DNA of 64,000 nucleotides, from positions 30,829,951 to 30,893,950 of the forward strand of contig NC_063052.1 of assembly GCF_018812025.1 (NCBI RefSeq), written 5' to 3'. This DNA is from Megalobrama amblycephala (Eukaryota; Chordata; Actinopteri; Cypriniformes; Xenocyprididae). The position numbers were made by a program, and so were the translations under genes. Shown in pieces: positions 55,673 to 64,000 of this stretch. The notes beneath the pieces were generated by a model. That model had not been told where the DNA came from, did not search any database, and was given only the letters and a program-made list of their open reading frames with translations. Numbering within the stretch: position 1 is the first letter of the stretch; every line of letters starts with the position of its first letter.

Positions 55673-57295
55673 GCGCCCTCGCACAGAGCGCCCCAACCCA
55701 AGATGGATGCATCTGTCGGGACCACCATCCTTCTGGATACATTTGGGCTGAGTTGAAAACTGCACCCAGGAACAAAATTCGTTGGCAAACTTGGCCCTGA
55801 GTCCCAGGCACTCCAAGTGGCTGAGGAGCATGGATCTGTGCTAGCTCATCCTGAGACTGGGCCAATATGAGGCAGTCGTGGAGGTAGTTCAAAACACGGA
55901 TTCCCATCTGTCTCAGAGGGGGAAGCGATTTATTATCCCCAACACCCAGGATCAGGAAGACTTTGGAGGCTTTGAGTCCAGCATAATCCTAGCCTGGGGT
56001 CCCCGACGTCTCGGGAAAGACAGGCGCTTAGAGGAGTGAGATCGCTGAAGTTGCTCCTTAGGGGGCACTGCCTGGGAGGCAGAAGGTGCTGGTTTGCTCT
56101 GCTGCTGAGGCCTGAGGCGATTCGTGGCAGTAGCGACTCGTGGTAGTGGCTGAGCTGGAGCGCTTGGGCAGGAAGTGTCGCATAGCTTGGGATGACTTCT
56201 GTGCAGTGGTGAAGCGCTCGGTGAAGCCCTCTAAAGCGGGTCTGAAGAGACCAGCGGGAGAAACGGGGCATCGAGGAAGGTGACCTTATTTATCTCCTTA
56301 ATCTCTGTCTAACCAGAGATGGCACTCTAAAACAACAAGGCTGGCCATTGACCGCCCGATGGAATGGGCTGTTGCCTTTGTGGTGCGCAGGGCCAAATCC
56401 ATGGTGCTGCCTAGCTCTTTGAAGGCAGGATGGTTAGTTCCAGACTCGTCCAGAGAGCGGAGGAGTTTGGCCTGGAACACCTGAAGAATGGCCATGGTAT
56501 GGAGCACTGAGGCAGCTTGGCCTGTGGAACGAGTAGGCCCTGCCAGCGAGAGTAGAGGTCGTCCTGCAGGGCTTGGATGGAAGGGCCTGCTTGTTTTTCT
56601 GTCCAACAGCAGCGGGAGGGCAGAGGTGAGCAGCCACTGCCTCGTCCAGGGGTGGCATCTGCTCGTAGCCCTTCTCCTTAGAGCCATCCACAGAGGTGGT
56701 AGTATGTAAGTGGGCCGAGTAGGGCCGCATCACAACTTGGTCAGCTCATCGTGGACTTCTGGGAAGAATGGGGCAGAGCGCTGGCGAGGGGTCTGGCGGC
56801 ATCCCAGCAGAAACCACTCGTCCAGGTGGCTGCTCGTTGGCTCTTCGGGGGCGCCCAATCGAGGTCTAGCTCATCGACTGCTTTAGAGAGGACGCGGAAT
56901 AACTCAGCGTCCATACCTGCCCTGGCATCGATGGGCTCCAGAGACAGCAGGGGGGCGGGGTCTTCAGAGTCGCTGGCCCATTCCTCTGTTTCAGAAGCCA
57001 CCAATGACATGCTGTCATCGAGCGGCTCGTCCTCAGAACCGCCGAAAGAAACCAGGTCGCTCTCTTCAGCCGAGGGATGCAGGAGCAGGAGAACAGGACA
57101 GGAGACGGCTCTCTGGGTGGAGAAAGTGAGGCACGCGGGGGCTGAGCCAGCCCCGAGCACTGGACCCCTTTTCCCCGCTGTTTCTTCTTCACAGGATAGC
57201 CATAGGCTCGCGCAGCTCTGCTGCGCCGTCATTGGTTCAAAGTTTGAACCAATGGCCGTGCAGTTAGACTGCGTTATTGAAAAATTTGAATTCAA
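55650..57295 (-). pseudogene. DIRS-like gag plus RT/RNase H remnant, reverse
   Basis: On the minus strand, 57295-56741 reads an acidic gag-like region (SLVASETEEWASDSED, ELFRVLSKAVDELDLDW), continuing in shifted frames 56733-56298 (GYEQMPPLDEAVAAHLCPP, VFQAKLLRSLDESG, ATKATAHSIGRSMASLVVLE) to 55933. Then a short RT piece reads LNYLHDCLILAQS (YLHD in place of YLDD) and an RNase H piece VVPTDASILGWGALCEG. The middle of the polymerase is deleted. It meets the forward remnant at about 55650-55680. Inactive. Confidence 0.7.
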
Positions 57296-57296
57296 G

Positions 57297-58215
57297 TTGA
57301 AAACTTTTCACAATACATGTTGTTTCAAAGCAGCTTTACAGAAAATGTTTGTTTTAATGTTACAATTGAGGAAATATTCTGTTATCAGCCAGAGATGAGT
57401 GTGTCACAGTAATATCCATATGGCAGTAATATACAGCTATAATATAGAACATGTTCGTAGTTAACTTCATGTTTTTAGTGAAGCAGACACAACGTACATG
57501 TTAGACAGAAATTACAACTTGTGTATTAAAATATTATAGGTTAATATCTGAAAGTTTTGTGTGTCGATCCAAAGTTGCTGTCATCTGAAATCATTGCAAT
57601 TTTTGGCGTCGCCTGAAAACGTAGAAACAGGAAAGCAAAAGGAGAGGATTTCTCATAGATGTGATGAGATTTCAAATAGTTTCAAATAATTTCAAATAGT
57701 TTTATTTTCATTTAACTCAATGCCAAAAAGTTCATCCTAATTTCAACACAGACTCAATTTACTGTTCTTAATGAATATTAATATTCTAGAGTGACAAAGA
57801 TTTTGTAAAGAAATGCACAAATGTGGCCAAACGTTAAACATCATCATCAAAAAAAAAAAAAAAAATGCAAGCAATTTAAAAGCATGAACAGCAAAACAGC
57901 AGACACCACAAACACACACAGATCAAGAGGAACAGTTTTGAATTCAAGCTTTTTCAATTCAAGTATTTTTATAACACTTTTCACAATACATGTTGTTTCA
58001 AAGCAGCTTTACAGAAAATGCTTGTTACAATTGAGGAAATATTCTGTTATCAGCCAGAGATGATTGTGTAAAGGTAAAAAGATCTGCTGCTGCTCTCATG
58101 AATCTTCTGCTGTGTGTTCATGTCCTTCTCTAATTCTTCTCATTCTCACTTTTTGATCTTCCTGTTTCTTTCCTAAAAGCGTCACATTATCAACAACTTC
58201 ACACTCTTAATATTT
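57297..58215. repeat. Segmental duplicate of 18895-19680
   Basis: Contains two copies of tttcacaatacatgttgttt with flanks shared with the region upstream of the truncated C2 exon, ending tcatgaatcttctgctgtgt and acttcacactcttaatattt. No exon of the Ig family survives here. Confidence 0.6.
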
Positions 58216-58389
58216 GCATGTCAAATCCATAATGATGATCATAAATGTCTCTGACCTGACGTGTGTCTCATGTAGATGTGAAAACCTCCTAACAGACCAA
58301 ACAGAACCATCATCTGAAAACTCCAGACCAGCACAAACACCACAGACTCTGAACACAAAGAAAACAATGATTAGAAAGAAAACAAAATC

Positions 58390-58700
58390 AATCGTGAATT
58401 GTGGGGACATTCCATAGGCGTAATGGTTTTTATACTGTACAAACTAGTTTCTATCCCCCTACACTACCCCTACCCCTTAACCTAACAATTAAAGAAAACT
58501 GTGCACACTTTAACTTTCTCACAAAAACTCATTCTGTATGATTTATAAGCCTTTTGAAAAGTGGGGACATGGGGTAATGTCCTCATAAGTCACCTCTTTT
58601 TGTAATACCTATGTCATACCCATGTCATTATATACATTTATGTCCTGATATGTCACAAAAACACGCACACACACACACACACACACACAGAGAGAGAGAG
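58390..58700. repeat. Dispersed repeat (ggggacattccataggcgta) with (AC)n/(AG)n
   Basis: The text ggacattccataggcgtaat and ctacactacccctacc is shared with the DNA upstream of V-A and V-B (about 37540 and 39535-39600). The AC repeat 58661-58688 is followed by agagagag. Confidence 0.6.
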
Positions 58701-60035
58701 AAATGTATATAAAGATCTCTCATTATAAATTACAATCAGATAAATTTCACAAACAGTCACAGAATCAGAGTTCAACAGAAGACACGTATCTGACAGACTC
58801 TTGATCTAATCTCGGCTCTCAAATAAAATCATCCACATCAAAAACCACATGAAATGGTTTAAGTGCAGTTTTCTTTTCTGTGTTGAACATGTAGGTCTTT
58901 AACATCTTAAGTTCTCCATTCGTTTGTTTGTTCGTTCGTTCATTAATTCATGTTCATCTCAGTAACAGTTGTTCGGCTGGAAGTGAGTGATTTGAGTTGT
59001 TTCATCTTTTCTAATGATTGTTCAGGTCTGAACACAATCACCTGATCAATGTCATGTGACTGATCTCTCTGGAGCTGCAGGATCATTTACTAAAATACAA
59101 TCAAATATGTGCAATATGTACATTGCTTGCAAAAAAATCAGAGAGAAAGATGTCGAGCATGAATACTGACGCTTCAAGATCTGGATTTATCATCAGTTTG
59201 ACAGACATTCTCATTCTAGAGAGCATTTTATGGAGCAACATTTATTGTTACAGCTTTGAGTACAAAGACAGACATGAATTTGTAGAAAACTGAGAACATG
59301 AGAGAAAGAGAGAAGAACAGAGTGAATTTATGGGGTGAAAAAGGAAGTTAGAGAGAGAGAGTGTGTGTGTGAAAGAGAGAGAGAGAAAGTATGCAGAGAA
59401 ATAGTTGAACCATGTGATGACGTGTGAAAACAAGAATCGAACTGTGTAAACTTTCTTAAATAAAATGTGAGGTTAGTTTGCAAACAATAGGATATAAGAC
59501 AGTGCCACGAACACACTGTAAGTTTCAGGAGTGACAACCGCATTTAAATGCGGGAGTGAATCCCCTAAATTATTGTTACCTGTGTGCATGGAACATGACT
59601 CACTCTCGAAAATGCGATGATTGACAGCTTGGAAACCAAGCGTCTCTTGTGGTTGGTATCTATTATTGTGACCAAAGTAATATTAAAGTGACAAAACAGT
59701 CATTATTTTTAGCAATTTAACTAAACACACTAACACAGTCGACGGAGGCGTCTTGTTTTGTTTACACTTGTACAGCCTGTTTCACACAGTGCATGGCACT
59801 CATTCTGTGTTGCCATGGTCACTCATTATAAGCTTTTTGGGCTTGTTGTTTAAGCTCGTCTCATAAAGCAAACGGGTTTATGGAGTTATTAAAGTGAGTG
59901 CAGCGCTAGTTAAATTTTTTCCGTAAGTAGAATAGGGAAGGCGTAGGACATACAGCATAAGCTTTTTGAAGAATACGGAAAGCGGAGGCACTTACAAAGG
60001 CGATCATCTGTTTATTTAAAGCATATACATTTACA
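58701..60035. other. No gene recognised
   Basis: AT-rich DNA with an interrupted gagagaga stretch at 59350-59390 (open on the minus strand as Ser/Leu-rich short frames, not genes). The segment 59530-60000 shows no reading frame. Confidence 0.5.
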
Positions 60036-60039
60036 TTTT

Positions 60040-60310
60040 TTTTGAAAACGACCGATTGTTTCGCTAGATAAAACCCTTATTCCTCGTCTGTTATCATTTA
60101 AAACCCTTTGAAGCTGCACTGAAACTGTCATTTTGACCTTCAACCGTTTGGAGGCCATTGAAGTCCATTATAAGGAGAATAATCCTGTTTCCATCAAAAA
60201 CCTTAATTTCTTTTCAACTGAAGAGAGAAAGACATGAACATCTTGGATGACATGGGGGTGAGTAAATTATCAGGAAAAGTTTATTTGAAAGTGGACTAAT
60301 CCTTTAAGGG
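60040..60310. repeat. Fish repeat, full copy (aaacgaccgattgtttcgct ... gtggactaatcctttaa)
   Basis: Contains cctttgaagctgcactgaaa, ggccattgaagtccattata and gacatgggggtgagtaaatt. An inverted, truncated copy lies at 61041-61142. Confidence 0.7.
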
Positions 60311-61040
60311 CCGATTGGCTGTTAGCTGGGATGTCACGTCCGTTTTCCCCCTTTGTTTGCCTGTATTGACGGTGGCTGTAGGTGTAAAGTGTGCTACGTT
60401 TTAATAGGCGGTGATTTGGAAATTGTTGGGGTGTGCATAACTTGAAATCGTTTTTGTTAATCAGAGTGCAGCTTTATGTTCTGGTTCTGATGCCCTTTCA
60501 TGCTGATTTGATGACTGTTCGTCTCTCAGGTATGTGTATTTTTAAGAGCTCGCTATATAGGGCTAGTATGGTTGTGTAGGCTTAACATTTTTTTCCGCAT
60601 ACTAAAATAGGCATGATTTCCTGTATCCCATTGTGCTATCGGTGGGCATGACTGTGACAAACCCGTGCCTATAAAGCATTCTATCAGGCGTGATATCCTG
60701 ATGGTAAGTGTTTTAAATGCAACTATGATTGAGAGTGGGGATAATATTATGATTGGTAACGTCTCCTTTTGTGTTCGCTGTAGGATTCTCCCTCTCGTTC
60801 TATGCCGTGATTGTTTGCCGATGTCTTTCGTTTGAAGAGATTAAACTGGCCTCTGTCTCCTTTTTATTCTTTTTCTTTTGATTTAAACCATTTAATCTTT
60901 TGTTGTTTTCTTTTACTTTTAATTCTGTGGAAGTAGAGTTTGTTTGGCTTGGTTGAATTGATCTGATTTTCTTTTCTTTATTCCTGTAAAACCAATTAAG
61001 TTCTGTGGTTGTAGTTCTTGTTGCATGTGATCAATCATCT
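60311..61040. other. Unassigned DNA between two inverted repeat copies
   Basis: About 730 bp with no homology recognised and no long frame. Confidence 0.4.
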
Positions 61041-61142
61041 ATTAAAGGATTAGTCCACTTTTAAATAAACTTTTCCTGATAATTTACTCACCCCCATGTC
61101 ATCCAAGATGTCCATGTCTTTCTTTCTTCAGTCGAAAAGAAA
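61041..61142. repeat. Fish repeat, inverted copy cut by a MITE
   Basis: ggattagtccacttttaaat and tcacccccatgtcatccaag mirror 60190-60310. The copy stops at the TTAA where family A copy 3 begins. Confidence 0.7.
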
Positions 61143-61620
61143 TTAAAGGTGCCATTGAACGTTTTTTTACAAGATGTAATATAAGTCTAAGGTGTCCCCT
61201 GAATATGTCTGTGAAGTTTCAGCTCAAAATACCCCATAGATTTTTTCCCCTTTAAATCTCCCCCGTCCACAGAGCTCACGCTTGCCTTAAACAGTGCATA
61301 AACAAAGTTTACACAACTAATATAACCCTCAAAATGGATCTTTACAAAGTGTTCATCATGCATACTGCATGCATGTGTCGGATTATGTAAGTATTGTATT
61401 TATTTGGATGTTTACCTTTGATTCTGAATGAATTTGAGGCTATGCTCCGTGGCTAAAGCTAATGCTAATGCTACACTGTTGGAGAGATTTATAAAGAATG
61501 AAGTTGTTTATGAATTATACAGACTGCAAGTGTTTAATAATGAAAATAGCGACGGCTCTTGTCTCCGTGAATACAGTAATAAACAATGGTAACTTTAACC
61601 ACATTTAACAGTACATTAGC

Positions 61621-62615
61621 ATAGCTGTCAACATTGAACACTGAAAATAAGGGAGATTTCCCGGAATCCATCCCCAAAATAAGGGATTTTTTTTACATGA
61701 TATTACGTTGGCACGGGGGACAGGGGGTCAGGACCCCCACTGTTTTGAAAAGACAGAAATCGACCCCCGCACTTTTGATAAGGGCTGCTTCAATCAGTCA
61801 CTCTATATCATCTTTTAGCTTAGGATATTTTCTTTTAAGCTTTCGTTCATAAACAATCAACGGAAATGCGCTCTCGAACGGAGAAACACGCGATCTCCAA
61901 ACCATCGATCAAAGCGTGCTAACGTTTTAGGACAGGTCGATGGTATATAAATCATGCCCGAACGTTAGCGTTTGTCAATCAAGCCAAACTGCCCATTCAG
62001 AAACCGAGAAATTTGGAGGCTGATCTCTCAGGTTGACGCGAGAGCTGGCTTGACTGAAGTTTTCGTGAGGATTTAAAGTTTATGGACTGTTTTGATTTTG
62101 GTAAATACATCTAGAAAGGTAAAAGCATTGATGGCATCTATAAAAGATATATCTAAAAGCGAAACTAGTGATATTGCCTCGTCCAGTGAGGAGGACGCAC
62201 GAGAGGAGAACTGCGCGTTTAACTGCTATGTGTATACTGTAATACTGCATTTACAATGCTTATCAGTGGCGTGCACTTTGATCGTGAAAGTGAAAGTGCC
62301 CTTTGCGGTCGCATCACGGTGCCCCCGTGTTCCCATTTCTCCCGATGTAGAGAATTACAATTTATATACTTCATTTCCCGCGAGCCTTTCAAAGAAACTC
62401 CATGAGCGCGGAAAGACGCATGCATAGCCTACGTGCATCGCCCGTGGTCAAGTGCAAGCCACTTCTCAGACACAGATAGTTGCGTGTTCTGAGTTAACAC
62501 AATCAGAGCGTAAAAATACGGGATATTTTACGGGAAAATACTAAAACGGGAAGACAGCGGGAAAAGAGCTAAAATACGTGAGAAACCCAGAAAAAACGGG
62601 AGGGTTGACAGCTAT
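61621..62615. mobile_element. Element with 12-bp perfect inverted ends and a 10-bp target duplication
   Basis: Ends are atagctgtcaac and gttgacagctat. Direct repeat gtacattagc occurs at 61611-61620 and 62616-62625; comparison with copies 1 and 2 of the host MITE shows the empty site has it once. 995 bp. One open frame (62092-62427, 111 codons) is not recognised. The 3' part is rich in gggaaaatac/acggga words. Confidence 0.72.
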
Positions 62616-62728
62616 GTACATTAGCAACATGTTAACGAAACATTTAGAAAGACAATTCACAAATATCACTAAAAATATCATGTTATCATGGATCATGTCA
62701 GTTATTATTGCTCAATCTGCCATTTTTA

Positions 62729-63831
62729 GGGCCCGAGCACCGATGGTGTGAGGACCCTATTGGAATTGCTCAGCCAATTATTATTCTTCTCCAAAATGAA
62801 TCGCATTTTTGAGGGCCTAAACGTTCTCAAAAACTCATGAAACTTTGCACACGCGTCAGAAGTGGTGAAAATTTACATCTGATATGGGTTTCAGAATTAG
62901 GTGTGGCAAAACGGCTCGATAGCGTCACCTACAAAATTTCAATTAAGCGCCCTTCGTGCTACGTTTCACGTACAGTTATGAAATTCGGTAGACAGATGTA
63001 ACAGCCCAATACCTACAAAAAAGTCTCTTGGAGTGAAATCTGAAAACCAACTAGAAGTGAGATATTTTGAATTTTCTTTGCAAAATTTGTGCATTTTTTG
63101 CCATTTCCAGACGTTGTACTTTAATGAACTCCTCTTAGAGCTTTTATCAGATCAACATCATATTTGGTCAGTATAATCTAAAGGCCTTTGAGACGTTAAA
63201 TATCAAAGATCTTGAGTTTTCGTTTAAGGGCGTGTCCGTGACGGACTGACAAAGTCTGATGTTTCGCCATGAATGATGAAGCTGTTGTAACTCAAGCATA
63301 CAATGTCTGATCTGCCCCAAACTTCACATGTGTGATAAGAGTCCTGGCCTAAAGACATCTATATGACAATATTCAGTTAGCCATAGCGCCACCTGCTGGC
63401 AACAGGAAATGGCATGCTTTACACTGTAATTCACTACCAGATTCACGTTTCATCATGCCACGAAGTACCAAACATGCTAGAAACACGTTAAATTATGCAA
63501 CACTTGGCTGAGTGCTAATGTTTGCAAATAATGCCACGAAAGAAACAGGAAGTTGTTGTAACCCAGGCATACAATGTCCGATCTGTTTCAAACTTCACAT
63601 GTTCGATGATAGTCCTTGCCTGAAGACATCAACATGGCAATATTCAGTGACGGTCAAAGCACCACCTGTTGGCCACAGGAAGTGTGGCATTTCGAAATGA
63701 CTTTGGCAAAATTCTCTTGTATTCACTCGCTTACATGCATGTTGCCCACTGTTCACTGTTTTCCTAAGGCCAATGGGTGGCAGTGAGCCCGGGTGCGAGG
63801 GCCCTTTCATCGCTGCTTGCAGCTTTAATTC
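62729..63831. mobile_element. Dispersed element with gggcccgagcaccg start and cgctgcttgcagctttaatt end
   Basis: Inserted in the MITE between ccattttt and cgctattgtt. It starts gggcccgagcaccgatggtg and ends ggtgcgagggccctttcatc then gcttgcagctttaatt. Internally a block (aacttcacatg, gacatc, caatattcagt, ccacctg..ggc) occurs twice, near 63310-63410 and 63590-63680. Common in fish; class not certain. Confidence 0.6.
63386..63399 (-). promoter_or_regulatory. CTCF-like motif in a dispersed element
   Basis: The minus strand reads ccagcaggtggcgc, a full match to CCASYAGRKGGCRS. The second internal block near 63660 has a weaker version. Confidence 0.4.
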
Positions 63832-64000
63832 GCTATTGTTCTTGCTTGCTTACCTAGTCTGATGATTCAGCTGTGCACATCCAGATGTTTTGCCCTTGTC
63901 TAATGCATTGATCATGGGCTGGCATATGCAAATATTGTGGGCGTACATATTAATGATCCCGACTGTTACGTAACAGTCGGTGTTATGTTGAGGTCTTTTA

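Larger units (their letters stand above)
61143..64000. mobile_element. TTAA-flanked MITE family A, copy 3 (with nested insertions; runs off the window)
   Basis: Starts TTAA then aggtgccattgaac. Same orientation as copy 2. The family body is visible at 61143-61620, 62616-62728 and 63832-64000 (with gactgttacgtaacagtc near the end); two other elements fill the gaps. The right end lies outside. Confidence 0.78.

Noticed and set aside
58260..58330. Text resembling the first codons of a V exon on the minus strand (CTGGAGTTTTC)
   Set aside because: The similarity is about 12 bases and is not followed by Ig sequence.
62092..62427. 111-codon frame in the 10-bp-duplication element
   Set aside because: No recognisable domain and no splice or start support; left as an unassigned frame of the mobile element.

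Overview
The window looks like teleost, most likely cyprinid, nuclear DNA. The reasons are a fish-type caudal homeobox gene with introns, phase-1 immunoglobulin exons with GT/AG splice sites, and a dense load of fish repeats: TTAA-flanked palindromic MITEs, Tc1 copies, DIRS-like elements, short LTR elements, ATCC and TA simple repeats. Only two or three host genes are supported; most of the 64 kb is nested mobile DNA. No tRNA, rRNA or CRISPR array was seen.

Region 1 (1-3.4 kb, + strand) holds the last two coding exons of a caudal-type homeobox gene, probably cdx1. The homeodomain is split by an intron that carries a 1.5 kb ATCC minisatellite. From 3.4 to 10.1 kb there are palindromic MITEs and a TTAA-flanked piggyBac-like element.

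Region 2 (10.1-47.4 kb, - strand) is a CD2/SLAM-like immunoglobulin receptor locus. One gene is complete (10125-17156): signal peptide, V-like domain without the canonical disulfide, four-cysteine C2-like domain, Ser/Thr-rich stalk, transmembrane helix, and a tail with three ITIMs plus one related tyrosine motif. Upstream of it lie four more V/C2 pairs and a second signal-peptide exon (47365-47413). All are phase 1-1, so the six intact domain exons could join in frame. However, the last V exon is frameshifted, the last C2 exon is truncated, and no second stalk, membrane or tail exons were found.

Region 3 (interspersed, 19.9-64 kb) is layered transposons. It contains an old retrovirus-like pol remnant split by a Tc1 element; two intact-looking short LTR elements (30729-34530 and 51193-54078) with perfect 5-bp target duplications, no pol, and a gag-like start fused to very long Pro/Ser/Glu/Ala repeats; a decayed tyrosine recombinase; two DIRS-like remnants facing each other; a small transposon carrying a RecQ-like helicase fragment; a 31-bp CAG-rich satellite; and three copies of one TTAA MITE family, the last bearing two nested insertions and running off the window end.

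The best candidates for something little described are the pair of pol-less LTR elements with giant repeat ORFs and the expandable phase-1 Ig array. All homology statements come from reading motifs; no database search was possible.
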